This document shows, one piece after another, positions 52,850 through 61,666 of a stretch of 64,000 nt of DNA. Positions within the stretch are counted from its first letter, which is position 1, and the number at the start of each line of letters is the position of its first letter. The notes under the pieces were generated by a model. That model was not told where the DNA came from, searched no databases, and saw only the letters and a program-made list of their open reading frames with translations. The position numbers and the translations under genes are program-made. The stretch is from NCBI RefSeq assembly GCF_009741445.1, contig NZ_CP046507.1, forward strand, positions 1,798,001-1,862,000, given 5' to 3'. This stretch comes from Mycobacterium avium subsp. avium. GTDB taxonomy: Bacteria > Actinomycetota > Actinomycetes > Mycobacteriales > Mycobacteriaceae.

Positions 52850-53632
52850 CTACGTGACCCAGTCCGGCTGAGCGTCGGTCTCGACGTTGGAGAAGTCCTT
52901 GTGGCCCAGGCCGGCGGTGGTGCCGCCGTCGACGACGAACTCCGAGCCGGTGGAGTAGCTGGATTCGTCGCTGGCCAGGTACACCACCAGGTTGGACACC
53001 TCCTTGGGTTCGGCGGCGCGGCCCAGGGCGCTCTGGAAGATGTCCTCGGGAACCCATTCGGTCATCGGGGTTTTGATCAGCCCGGGATGGATCGAGTTCA
53101 CCCGGATTCCGCTGGGGCCCAGCTCCAATGCGGCCGACTTGGTCAGCCCGCGCACCGCGAATTTGGTTGCGGTGTAACCGTGGCACGCGATGGTGCCGGC
53201 CATGCCCTCGATCGAGGAGATGTTGATGATCGAGCCGCGGCCCGCTTCCTTCATCGGTTTGACCACGGCGCGGATGCCCAGAAACACTCCGGTCAGGTTG
53301 ATGTCGAGGATCCGCTGCCATTCCGAGAGCGCGTAGTCCTCCAGGGTGCCGATGTTGATGATGCCGGCGTTGTTGACCAGCACGTCGATCCGGCCGAATT
53401 CGGCCAGGGCGGTGGCCACCGCCGCGTCCCAATCCTCGGGCTTGGTGACGTCGAGATGCAGGTAGCGGGTCGCCTCCCCCACCTCGGCCGCGACGGCCTT
53501 GCCCTCGTCGTCGAGGATGTCACCGAAGACCACCTTGGCTCCCTCGGCCACCAGCGACCGCACATGCGATGCGCCCATGCCGCGGGCACCGCCGCTGACC
53601 AGGGCCACCTTTCCGGCCAACCGTTCTGCCAC
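52850..53632 (-). CDS. fabG3: 3-alpha/20-beta-hydroxysteroid dehydrogenase (FabG3/Rv2002-like)
   Basis: 260 residues, the same length as M. tuberculosis Rv2002 and nearly identical in long stretches: GKVALVSGGARGMGASHVR, VVFGDILDDEGKAVAAEVG, NNAGIINIGTLEDYAL, GSIINISSIEGMAG, HGYTATKFAVRGLTKS and SIHPGLIKTPMTEW. Rv2002 is an NADH-dependent 20-beta/3-alpha-hydroxysteroid dehydrogenase. Catalytic Ser, Tyr and Lys are present. GTG 53632 follows GGGAG. Confidence 0.92.
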   Translation of the reverse strand: MAERLAGKVALVSGGARGMGASHVRSLVAEGAKVVFGDILDDEGKAVAAEVGEATRYLHLDVTKPEDWDAAVATALAEFGRIDVLVNNAGIINIGTLEDYALSEWQRILDINLTGVFLGIRAVVKPMKEAGRGSIINISSIEGMAGTIACHGYTATKFAVRGLTKSAALELGPSGIRVNSIHPGLIKTPMTEWVPEDIFQSALGRAAEPKEVSNLVVYLASDESSYSTGSEFVVDGGTTAGLGHKDFSNVETDAQPDWVT

Positions 53633-53738
53633 TGCGTTTCTCCCGTCATCCCGGTGCCCGGATCGGCACGTATGAGCACCATACATATGGCATGCGATGT
53701 ATGACCAGGGTTGCGCTGCGGCGCTGACGCAGCAGCGG

Positions 53739-55151
53739 TCAGGGCAGCGGAGCCACCCAGCGCAATCGGGTGCCCCCGCCCGCGGCGGCGCCGACGGTCA
53801 GGGTGCCCCCGACCCGTTCGGCGCGCCGGCGCAACGTCTTCAGCCCGGCCTCGCTGACGTCGTCGGGCAGGCCCTTGCCGTTGTCGATGACCTCGATGCT
53901 CACCTCGTCGGCGACTTCGACGGCGATGGTCAGCTTGGTGGCCGCGGTGTGCCGCACCGCGTTGCCGATGGCTTCGGCGACGACGGCTTCGGCCTGGTCG
54001 GCGAGCTCGCCTTCCACCACCGACAGCGGCCCCTTGTACTGCACGGTGGTGGCCAAACCCTCTGCCAGCCGGCCGATCACCTCATCGAAACGCTGCCGCA
54101 GCCCGGGGACATCGGTTTTGGTGTGGCGCAGGTCGAAGATCGCGGTGCGGAAATCCTGCACCACCGCGTGAAGATCGTCGACCGCCGCATTGAGGCGTTG
54201 CTGCACATCGGCCGAACGCGCCCGCGGGATGGTGCCCTGAAGCGCGAGACCGACGGCGAAGACGCGTTGGATGGCATGGTCCTGCAGATCGCCGGCGATC
54301 CGGTCCCGCTCGGCGAGCACCTCGGCCTGAGCGCGGGTTTCGGTGAGCTCAGCTTGGACGGCCAACTGCTCGGTGATGTCGCGGATGGCCGCCGACACCA
54401 TCACCCCCTGTTCCGTCTGCAGCGGGCTCAGACTCACGTCGACCGGGAATACGGTTCCATCGCAACGCATCCCCCACAGCTCCAGGCCGGCGCCCATGCG
54501 CCGGGCTGCCGGGGCGGCGAAGAAGCCGGTGCGGTAGCGCTCGTGGGAACCGCGATGCCGGGGCGGTATCAGAATCTCCACTTCCCGGCCGATCAGCTCT
54601 TCGCGCGGATAGCCGAACATCTGGTCGGCCTGAGCGTTCGCCAGCACGATGCGCCCGTCCGGACCGACGATGACCATCGCGTCCGGTGCCGACTCGAGCA
54701 GCGCGTGGAACATGGTTTCCGCTCGTTGGTGTTCGGCGGTCACATCGCGCATCACCGTGGTGAACCCGATGGCGCTGCCCGCGTCATCCGTGAATACGGA
54801 CAACGCGACACCGGCGCGAAACCGTTGGCCGTTCTTGCGTGCTCTCCAGCCTTCGAATTCGCAGCGGCCCGATTCGCGCGCCGCGGCCAATTCGCGTTCG
54901 GCCAGTCCGGCGGCGCGGTCCTCCGAGGTGTAGAGCAGCGCCGCCGGCCGGCCAAGGGCCTCGGCCGCCGAGTAACCCGTCATCGCCTCGGCGCCGGGGC
55001 ACCAGCGCGCCACGTCGCCGTTGGCGTCGAGCTGGATGATCGCGCAGTCGGTGATCGCTTCCACCATGGCCTCGAGGTTGCGAAGACGCTCGGGCAGGCT
55101 CTTGTTGCGAAACGCCGCGCTCAGATAGCGGTCGGCGCCGGGCGATGTCAT
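53739..55151 (-). CDS. PAS-PAS sensor histidine kinase with Gln at the usual phospho-His
   Basis: 470 residues. Two PAS domains (about 25-135 and 145-260; second with YPREELIGREVEILIP and RHRGSHERY), a HisKA_3 dimerisation helix (281-345) and a HATPase domain with VAEAIGNAVRHTAA and VIDNGKGLP. The dimerisation motif reads AERDRIAGDLQDHAIQ, like DosS/DosT (IARDLHDHVIQ), but residue 290, where NarL-type kinases have the phospho-acceptor His, is Gln (CAG at 54284-54282). His 292 is still present. No response-regulator gene is adjacent. ATG 55151 follows GAGAGG. Confidence 0.88.
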   Translation of the reverse strand: MTSPGADRYLSAAFRNKSLPERLRNLEAMVEAITDCAIIQLDANGDVARWCPGAEAMTGYSAAEALGRPAALLYTSEDRAAGLAERELAAARESGRCEFEGWRARKNGQRFRAGVALSVFTDDAGSAIGFTTVMRDVTAEHQRAETMFHALLESAPDAMVIVGPDGRIVLANAQADQMFGYPREELIGREVEILIPPRHRGSHERYRTGFFAAPAARRMGAGLELWGMRCDGTVFPVDVSLSPLQTEQGVMVSAAIRDITEQLAVQAELTETRAQAEVLAERDRIAGDLQDHAIQRVFAVGLALQGTIPRARSADVQQRLNAAVDDLHAVVQDFRTAIFDLRHTKTDVPGLRQRFDEVIGRLAEGLATTVQYKGPLSVVEGELADQAEAVVAEAIGNAVRHTAATKLTIAVEVADEVSIEVIDNGKGLPDDVSEAGLKTLRRRAERVGGTLTVGAAAGGGTRLRWVAPLP

Positions 55152-55306
55152 CAGGCGCGGCCCTCTCTGATTGCCTCCGACGGCACAGATACTACCGCCC
55201 GGACGGCTACCCAGGCCGCGGCTGCGAGCGCCGGCGCAGCTCGCCGGGTGCCGTCGGTGGATCACGCTGTCGGGCAGGCGTATTCACACCGCGCGGGCGT
55301 GACGCT

Positions 55307-56191
55307 TTACGACGGCCGGGCCACGATCACCGGCATGCGCACCGAGTGGACGACGGCATTGCTGACCGAGCCCAGCAGTGTGCCGGCCAGGCCGCCGCGG
55401 CCGTGACTGCCCACGACGGTCAGCTGCGCGGATTCGGATTGTTCGATCAACTGGCGAGCCGGCCTGTCACAGACCACCATTCGGTGCACCGTGACATCGG
55501 GATAGCGTTCTTGCCAACCGGCCAGCCGTTCGGCCAGACTCCGCTCTGCTTCCGACCTGACCGCCGGCCAGTCCATGCCGGGCAGCCCGAAAACTTGCGT
55601 GTCACTCCACGCATGAACCGCGTTGAGGTCCACACCGCGCCGTGACGCTTCGTCGAAGGCGATCGCCGTGGCGAGTTCGGATGCCGGCGAGCCGTCGATC
55701 CCGACCAGCACCGGCGCCCGCTGCGGGTAGGGCATCATCGGATCCTCGTCGTGGATGACGGCGACCGGGCAGCGGGCGCGTCGCACCAGGCCGGAACTGA
55801 CCGAACCGAGCAACACCCGGCCGATCGCTCCGCGCCCGGTGGAGCCGACCACGACCAGTTCCGCCTCCTCCGACAACTGGGCCAGCGTGGGCGCCGGCGG
55901 TGCGTGCCACAGTTCGGTGGTGATCGCGAGTTTCCGGCCGTTGCGGGTGGCGTCTTCGGCGATCTTGACCGCCTCCTGCAGGACCCGGCGACCGTCGTCC
56001 TCCTGCCACGCCACGGCTTCGGCCGCCATCGGCACCTGGGGCCACACCGTGGCGGCGTTGACCATGTGGACCAGGGTCAGCGGCACATTGCGCATCGCCG
56101 CGTCGCGCGCGGCCCAGCAGACAGCGAAATTCGACGCCGGCGATCCGTCGACTCCGACCAGGACGCCACAGCGCTTGCTGGATGCGGCCAT
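55307..56191 (-). CDS. Tandem universal stress protein (Rv2005c/Rv1996-like)
   Basis: 294 residues with two UspA domains (about 1-145 and 155-294). Each has the ATP-binding G-2x-G-9x-G-S pattern ([15 protein letters not shown] and [15 protein letters not shown]), and starts [11 protein letters not shown] and [11 protein letters not shown]. Members in M. tuberculosis belong to the DosR regulon. ATG 56191 follows GGAGGGAGAACGGA, and the DosR-type box at 56242 is well placed to drive it. Confidence 0.92.
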   Translation of the reverse strand: MAASSKRCGVLVGVDGSPASNFAVCWAARDAAMRNVPLTLVHMVNAATVWPQVPMAAEAVAWQEDDGRRVLQEAVKIAEDATRNGRKLAITTELWHAPPAPTLAQLSEEAELVVVGSTGRGAIGRVLLGSVSSGLVRRARCPVAVIHDEDPMMPYPQRAPVLVGIDGSPASELATAIAFDEASRRGVDLNAVHAWSDTQVFGLPGMDWPAVRSEAERSLAERLAGWQERYPDVTVHRMVVCDRPARQLIEQSESAQLTVVGSHGRGGLAGTLLGSVSNAVVHSVRMPVIVARPS

Positions 56192-56241
56192 TCCGTTCTC
56201 CCTCCGTCATCGGAAACGCTATGTCTGAAACCGCGGCCGGT

Positions 56242-56261
56242 CAGGAGACTTTCGTCCCCAA
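56242..56261. promoter_or_regulatory. DosR-type box upstream of universal stress protein
   Basis: CAGGAGACTTTCGTCCCCAA agrees with the published DosR palindrome (TTSGGGACTWWAGTCCCSAA) in 16 of 20 positions. It lies 50-70 bp before the ATG at 56191. Confidence 0.65.
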
Positions 56262-56349
56262 CCGCAAGGACGACAGACCTTCGTCGGCCGCTCGCGAAGT
56301 GGTGGCGCGCTGAGCAGCCAGCCGGACATGCGATGGGCGCGACGCACGG

Positions 56350-57230
56350 TCACCGCCCACGGACCACGATCACCGGCGCCGTCGCCGATTGCGCGACATG
56401 CGAGCTGACCGAACCCAGCAGCATGCCGGGGAACCCGCCCCGTCCGTGGCTGCCGACGACGACTAGTTGAGCGCGCTCGGCTTCCGCGACCAGCCACCGA
56501 GACGGCTTGTCGCACACGACCAATCGCTTCACATGCACGTCCGGGTACTGGTCCTGCCAGCCGGCCAGCCGCTCGGCCAGCAGTTCCTCGCCCTTCGCCT
56601 CGCTGTCGCGCCAGTCCATGCCGAGAATGGGAAACACGCCGACGTCGCTCCAGGCGTGTAGCGCCACCACGCCGACGCCCCGGCGAGACGCTTGTCGAAC
56701 GCCAGGGCGATCGCGGCCTCCGAGGCGGGTGACCCGTCGGTACCCACCAGCACGGGCGCGTCGGCGGCGCGAGCAGCATGGTCATCGGCGTGGACGACCG
56801 CCACCGGGCAGTGCGCATGCGCAAGGAGTGCGGCGGTGACCGAACCCAACAGCAGCCGGCCCAAAGCCCCGAGCCCCTGGCTTCCGGCGACGATCATCCA
56901 GGCGTCCCGGGACGCGTCGATAAGCGTCGGCGTAACGGCCGAATAGATTATCTCGGTGCGCATTTCGGGCGGTGTCCCGCCGCCCTGGTTGGCGATGACG
57001 ATCTTGCGGGCCTGGTCGATGACCTGCTGTGCGCCGTCTTGCTGCCATGCGGGCATGTCGGCGTACAACTGGCCGACCGGCCAGCCCACGACGACGGGCG
57101 CGACGGCGTGGATGACGGTGATGGGCAAGCCGCGCATGGCCGCCTCGCGCGCCGCCCACGCCACCGCGGCGTCGGACGCCGCCGATCCGTCGACGCAGAC
57201 CAGGATGCCGCGGTGTTTGGGATCGGACAT
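56350..57230 (-). pseudogene. Tandem universal stress protein with 1-bp frameshift
   Basis: The first frame (start 57230, ribosome site TGAGGAGT) gives a complete first UspA domain (GILVCVDGSAASDAAVAW and GSQGLGALGRLLLGS) and the beginning of the second (VLVGTDGSPASEAAIALAFD), then turns into a Trp/Arg stretch. From about 56693 the second domain continues in another frame (VVALHAWSDVGVFPILGMDW to GSHGRGGFPGMLLGS) and ends at 56350. Comparison with the paralogue at 55640 shows one missing C in what should be CGCTTCGTCGAA. Either it is a real frameshift or a base-call error. Confidence 0.8.
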
Positions 57231-57296
57231 GTCGTACTCCTCACGAAATAGGCTGGGCGGCCCGTTGGCCCCGAAGACACGGCCCTGGAAGCGGTT

Positions 57297-58295
57297 TCAG
57301 CGATCGGACAGCGGCCGGAATTGCAAGACGTCGCCGAGCGGTCGCCGCGGCGTCGGGCGGCGCGGCAACTCCCCCTCCGGTTCGACGCCCACCCGGATCA
57401 ACACCTGGGGCACCGCGGCGGGATCGGCCATCAGGTGCCGGATCAGGTCCCGGCCTGCTTCCAGCTCGGTGACATGAGTCACCGGGCAGGTCGCCAGTCC
57501 GGCCGCCGTGCACTCGAGCAAGATCCGCGACAGCACCTGCCCGACTCGGAGGGCGTCGGCCCGGGTGTCCTCCGGGGTGGACAGCACAAGGATTTTCGCG
57601 TCGTCGTAGCTGCCCGCGGAGCTGCGCTCGTCGAGCGGGTCGACGGGGAATCGGCGGTTCACGTCGACCCGGCGATCGTCGGCCTCGGACACCAGAGCGC
57701 TTTCGGGGATACCGTCGAATTTTCTGGACGGCGATGTCCACCAATCCAATTCGTGGTGGTAGTCGTCGTCGTAGCGGCGCAGGGCTTCAGTCAGCCTGGC
57801 CGCTTCAACCAGGCCCGGCCGCGCGTCCGGACCCAACACGTCGAGGGCGACGGAGTGATCTCGCCCCGCGTCGCGCAGCACCGGTTCCAGCGCCGACCAG
57901 TGCTTGGGCGCCCGGAACGGCAGCCGGTTCGTCCGGCGACGCAGTATCGCGTCGGCAAGGTCGCGGCGAGCCCGGGCGACGTACTCGGTGGGCACGACGT
58001 CGATCGAGGCGAGGTGGTCGAGGTTGTTCGGGTTGGGAAACTGCGCGACGTTGCTGCTCCAGCCGGCCGCGGCCATCGCGACACGGAAGTGGTCCAGTGC
58101 GGCGCCACAGCTGATGATCGCCTCGCGACCGGATTTGTCGGCCGATTTCACTGTTCGGCGCGGATCGACGAACAGATCGACTCCGGTGCTGCCGGCGACC
58201 CACCGCCAGGGCTTGCTGTTGTGCAGCGACGGGGCATGGCACGCCAATTCGATTGCCGCCGTGATCACCTCGGTATCCGCGGTCATGTGCATCAT
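57297..58295 (-). CDS. Acg-family nitroreductase
   Basis: About 332 residues. The Acg/nitroreductase family of mycobacteria (Rv2032, Rv3127, Rv3131 in M. tuberculosis) is marked by ELACHAPSLHNSKPWRW, ISCGAALDHFRVAMAAAG, ILRRRTNRLPFRAPKHW and the later GLATCPVTHVTELEAGRDLIR. These proteins are flavin-binding but largely orphan in function and are induced in hypoxia. ATG 58295 follows AGGTG; GTG 58304 and ATG 58292 are possible. The universal stress gene follows 66 bp later on the same strand. Confidence 0.9.
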   Translation of the reverse strand: MMHMTADTEVITAAIELACHAPSLHNSKPWRWVAGSTGVDLFVDPRRTVKSADKSGREAIISCGAALDHFRVAMAAAGWSSNVAQFPNPNNLDHLASIDVVPTEYVARARRDLADAILRRRTNRLPFRAPKHWSALEPVLRDAGRDHSVALDVLGPDARPGLVEAARLTEALRRYDDDYHHELDWWTSPSRKFDGIPESALVSEADDRRVDVNRRFPVDPLDERSSAGSYDDAKILVLSTPEDTRADALRVGQVLSRILLECTAAGLATCPVTHVTELEAGRDLIRHLMADPAAVPQVLIRVGVEPEGELPRRPTPRRPLGDVLQFRPLSDR

Positions 58296-58445
58296 CACTG
58301 TCACCTGCCTGTCCGCTAGCTACGACCACCTACGACCTTCGGCCGTCCACGCCGCCGGCGCTAGGGTCCTAGGTCCCGTCGAACCCGCGCTTCGGCACCC
58401 GATCGCGGTCATGCCGACGCACGTCGACCAATGTCCCCACGGTGC

Positions 58446-58461
58446 GGGACTTTCGGTCCCT
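58446..58461. promoter_or_regulatory. DosR-type box between nitroreductase and membrane protein genes
   Basis: GGGACTTTCGGTCCCT matches the described DosR motif GGGACTTNNNGNCCCT completely. It lies 150 bp upstream of the nitroreductase gene and 83 bp upstream of the gene at 58544. A weaker relative, GGGTCCTAGGTCCC, is at 58364-58377. Confidence 0.75.
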
Positions 58462-58543
58462 GGCCCGGGGTCACGCACAGTGCTACGGATGAGGGGGCAA
58501 ATCGCACACGCCGAGCGACCCGTCACCAATGGAGGTGCGGCAC

Positions 58544-59008
58544 ATGAGCACTACAAGACCACCGGAGCTTCGCACCCGCATGTTCGCCCGTGTGCTCGGC
58601 CCGTTCCTGGTCGTCTTCACCGCGACGACCGTGGCCCGTGCGTCGGACATGCGCAAGCTGCTGTCGGATTTCGAGTCGAACTCGGCATTGCCGTTGGTCA
58701 CCGGCGGGTTCCTGCTGTTGGCGTCGCTGGTCATCATCGGTCTGCATCGGTGCTGGCGAGGCGCGCCGGCCGTCACGGTCTCGGTGGTGGGATGGGTTTT
58801 CGCGGTACGCGCCTTCCTTCTCATGGCCTTTCCGCATGCGTTCATGGCAGCCGCCGACGCCGCCGTCCGGATGACCGCGTTGTGGGTGGGCGGCGACGTC
58901 GCCGTCGGCGTGGTAGGCCTGTATCTGGCTTACGTCGGCTGGAAGCCGGTGACTTCGCCGTCCACGCCGGCCACGACCTCGACGCCGGACGTCCCGCGCG
59001 CCGCATAA
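58544..59008 (+). CDS. Membrane protein with four predicted helices
   Basis: About 154 residues. Hydrophobic segments include VLGPFLVVFTATTVARA, LVTGGFLLLASLVIIGL, VSVVGWVFAVRAFLLMAF and ALWVGGDVAVGVVGLYLAYV; the C-terminal tail is Pro/Thr-rich. I do not recognise a functional family. ATG 58544 follows GGAGGTG; an earlier ATG (58529) overlaps that ribosome site. A perfect DosR-type box lies 83 bp upstream, so low-oxygen induction is likely. Confidence 0.75.
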   Translation: MSTTRPPELRTRMFARVLGPFLVVFTATTVARASDMRKLLSDFESNSALPLVTGGFLLLASLVIIGLHRCWRGAPAVTVSVVGWVFAVRAFLLMAFPHAFMAAADAAVRMTALWVGGDVAVGVVGLYLAYVGWKPVTSPSTPATTSTPDVPRAA

Positions 59009-59186
59009 ACCACAGACGCCGGCCGCCGGAAGGCAACGCGGCATCCGCGTTGCGCGCTTGCTCGATTAGCCTTGCGCCCCTTAGGCAAGTGCCGGACCCG
59101 GGTGGGCAAGCCGGTACCGTTGCCCAACGTAGGGCGACGGCGCCGCGCACGCTAGGGTCGTTAGACCTCGGGTCGGCGGCTCCCCG

Positions 59187-59564
59187 CTACGAGTCCGCGC
59201 CCGCGGCCCACTGCTTGGCACGCTCGAGCTCGCCGAGTCCGAACACGGCGAGCTCACCGGGCACCATCCAGGCCAGCGCGTGCAAGGTGTGCGCGACCCA
59301 CTCCTTGTCCGAGACGACCGCGATGCGCCGGAATGCCGAGTGGTGCGGCAGGACCGCGCCCAGGCCGAGCTTGAGATCCTCGACCAGCCCGCCGGGCCCG
59401 AAGCCCTGGTAATCGGAGTCGATGACTTCCACGATCCTGATCTCGCCGCTTTTCAGCGACTTCTCCAAAGTGGGCCTGACCTCGCGCAGTTCCTGCCCGC
59501 TCAGCCGGCCCGACACCCGGACACCGGTCACTCCCGGCGGCATGTCTGGCAACATCTCGATCAT
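59187..59564 (-). CDS. STAS/SpoIIAA-like protein
   Basis: 125 residues of the SpoIIAA-like (DUF3478) fold: MIEMLPDMPPGVTGVRVSGR, VEVIDSDYQGFGPGGLVEDL, RRIAVVSDKEWVAHTLHALA and PGELAVFGLGELERAKQW. Proteins of this family are small lipid- or protein-binding STAS relatives with no set function. ATG 59564 follows GGAAGGAGGA. It follows a nitroreductase gene on the same strand by 86 bp. Confidence 0.8.
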   Translation of the reverse strand: MIEMLPDMPPGVTGVRVSGRLSGQELREVRPTLEKSLKSGEIRIVEVIDSDYQGFGPGGLVEDLKLGLGAVLPHHSAFRRIAVVSDKEWVAHTLHALAWMVPGELAVFGLGELERAKQWAAGADS

Positions 59565-59650
59565 CGAGTCCTCCTTCCCGGCTACCCCAACTCTGCCGGT
59601 GCCCGGGCGAACCGGCTAGTGGGGAGATCACTTTCGCCGAAGTGCCCCGG

Positions 59651-60649
59651 CTATTCGGCGATGCCCGGTTCCCGGTCGGTCATCCATTCGACGAAATCGC
59701 AGAGTTCGCGGCGGGGTGTCGCCGGCAAGGGGTCGGCGTTGATCGGTGGCCAGCCAATCCGAAGCAGCATCTGCGGGTAGTTGCTGCCACCGAAGATTTC
59801 GGTCCGCACCGCCTCCCGGGTGTCGGCAACCTCCAGCGGTTCGGTGACCGGGCAACTCGCCAAGCCCATCGACGTCGCGGTCAGCAACACCGTGCTGGTG
59901 GCCTCGCCGGCGCGGAGCCGGGCCAGCCTGTCGTCACCGCGGGTGCCCAGCGCCAGCAGTACCGAATTGTCCTCGGCTGCAGACGATCCCGATGGCATCG
60001 CCAACATGGGTCCGGCGAACAGCCGTCCCGGAATCTTGGCGCCGGGATCGGACTTGGGTGTATTGCGCGCCGGAACCCCGGCGACCGCGGCGTAGCGTCC
60101 ACTCCACGCGGCGAGCTCGACGAGGTAGTCGCGATTCATGTGGTCCCAGACCGATTGCTTCACGATCTCGTGCAGCTTGTCGGCGTCCTCGACCTGGCAC
60201 AGCGTCACCCCGTTGCGGGCAGCCCGGGCGGCCATCAGCGCGATGTCCCCCACCGGTACCGGCCAGGAACTGTAGTGCCGCCGGTCGGTCCGCCGCCGCG
60301 GTATCGCCGCGGCCAGCGCGATGTCAACGGGATCGGCTGTGCCGCCGGACAATTCGATTGCGGCAAGGTGATCGGGGTCAGCCGGGTTGGGCAACCGGGT
60401 CACCCGGGCCTGCCATCCCACCGCCGCGAAACCGACGACGCAGTGGTGAAGCGCCGCACCACAACTCAGAATCAAGTCGCGGCCGTCGGGATCGGTGTTC
60501 GGCAGTTGCCGGCCACCGTCGGCATACAGATGCAGGCTCTCCTGCCCCACCAGCCATCGCCACGGTTGCGTGTTGTGCACGGACGGAGCACGGGACGCCA
60601 GGGCCAGCACGGTGCGGATGGTGCCCTCGTCGGGAAAGCGGTTGGTCAT
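59651..60649 (-). CDS. Acg-family nitroreductase, second copy
   Basis: About 332 residues, a paralogue of the gene at 57297: LASRAPSVHNTQPWRWLVGQ, LILSCGAALHHCVVGFAAVG, PRRRTDRRHYSSWPVP, and GLASCPVTEPLEVADTREAV. ATG 60649 is preferred; GTG 60679 is in frame. A DosR-like box lies 87-102 bp upstream. It is probably induced together with the neighbouring stress genes. Confidence 0.9.
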   Translation of the reverse strand: MTNRFPDEGTIRTVLALASRAPSVHNTQPWRWLVGQESLHLYADGGRQLPNTDPDGRDLILSCGAALHHCVVGFAAVGWQARVTRLPNPADPDHLAAIELSGGTADPVDIALAAAIPRRRTDRRHYSSWPVPVGDIALMAARAARNGVTLCQVEDADKLHEIVKQSVWDHMNRDYLVELAAWSGRYAAVAGVPARNTPKSDPGAKIPGRLFAGPMLAMPSGSSAAEDNSVLLALGTRGDDRLARLRAGEATSTVLLTATSMGLASCPVTEPLEVADTREAVRTEIFGGSNYPQMLLRIGWPPINADPLPATPRRELCDFVEWMTDREPGIAE

Positions 60650-60735
60650 GTCGGTCGACCCTTCTCCTTGCCTGCTCACCCCGATCGTGGTCGGGTCACG
60701 GCGGCCGCACGAGGGGCCGACGTCCCCTGTCGGGA

Positions 60736-60751
60736 GGGACTTTGTGCCGTA
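60736..60751. promoter_or_regulatory. DosR-like box before second nitroreductase
   Basis: GGGACTTTGTGCCGTA fits the first half of the motif GGGACTTNNNGNCCCT and departs in the last three bases. Spacing to the start at 60649 is compatible with a minus-strand promoter. Confidence 0.55.
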
Positions 60752-60799
60752 ATACCCGCGTTAGGGGCATCTGACCGCGGCGCAGCAGCCGGGACCGGC

Positions 60800-61666
60800 T
60801 CAGCCGACGACCTCGAAGATTGCCGCCGCGGAGGTGACGGCCTTGTCGGCGTTGCCCTCGTCGTGCAGCAGCATGCGCACGCCGACGCGGCCGGACGCAC
60901 CGGGGTGGGCTGTGCCCTCCACCCGGAACGGGCCCACCTTGCCGCGCGACATGAACATCACGTGCCAGCTGACGACCTGCAGCTTCCTGGTCCCCGCGAC
61001 CTCGGCGGCCAGATCGATGGCCGCGGTCTCGAGGACGACGTGCTGGGGGCCGATGTGCAGCGCGGCGTCCGGGGATGCCAGCTCGGTGTTCAGCTCGGGC
61101 AGCGTCCAATGGCCGTCGCCGCGCCGGCTCGCGCCGAAGGCCCGCCACAGCGGCGGCAGCTCGTCGGAATCCTCGATCACCAATTCGGTGCCCGAAACAT
61201 CCATCCGGTCAAGGCCTTCCGGCGGGATGCCGATGATCGCTCCCTGCCCCTCGTTGAACGCGATCACCCGTCCGGGGTTGTCGGCGTCGACGATGGTGCA
61301 TCGCCCGTAGCCCATGGTGCGGCCCTGGTGCACGATGCCGGACCCGACGATCTCGACCCGTTTCACGTCGTAGCCGGGGTCGATGATCTGTACCGACGCG
61401 ATCACCGGGTTGGGGACGGCGACCATGTCGGTCTGACAGCCCTCCGGGGAGGAAATAGCCAACGGCGCCACCATGATTCCGCCGGCCTCGTTGCGCATGT
61501 CGCGGCGGATCGTGACGGTGTCGTCGGTCTCGCCGAGATTCATCGACGAGTGTTTGCGGCCGATGTAGCGGTAGCTCAGCAGACCGGTCCAGCGCCGGTA
61601 CAGTTCGTCGCGGTAGGCGTCGGTGTCTCCGGCCAACTCCCGGATGTCACGAAGTCGGTCACTCAA
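60800..61666 (-). CDS. Hotdog-fold acyl-CoA thioesterase-like protein
   Basis: 288 residues with two hotdog (PaaI-like) halves: GGIMVAPLAISSPEGCQTDM, IIDPGYDVKRVEIVGSGIV and GRTMGYGRCTIVDADN in the first, and HIGPQHVVLETAAIDLA and SWHVMFMSRGKVGPFRVEG in the second. It probably hydrolyses acyl-CoA or binds it. The TTG start at 61666 overlaps the stop of the acyl-CoA dehydrogenase by four bases (TTGA), so the pair is coupled. Confidence 0.75.
   Translation of the reverse strand: MSDRLRDIRELAGDTDAYRDELYRRWTGLLSYRYIGRKHSSMNLGETDDTVTIRRDMRNEAGGIMVAPLAISSPEGCQTDMVAVPNPVIASVQIIDPGYDVKRVEIVGSGIVHQGRTMGYGRCTIVDADNPGRVIAFNEGQGAIIGIPPEGLDRMDVSGTELVIEDSDELPPLWRAFGASRRGDGHWTLPELNTELASPDAALHIGPQHVVLETAAIDLAAEVAGTRKLQVVSWHVMFMSRGKVGPFRVEGTAHPGASGRVGVRMLLHDEGNADKAVTSAAAIFEVVG

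Noticed and set aside
57231..57296. DosR box in the 66-bp gap before the frameshifted universal stress gene
   Set aside because: TTCGGGGCCAACGGGCC agrees only partly (about 13 of 20); the gene can be expressed from the nitroreductase promoter.
59150..59175. Additional DosR box near GCTAGGGTCGTTAGACCTCGG
   Set aside because: Too few matches to the motif and not placed before a gene start.
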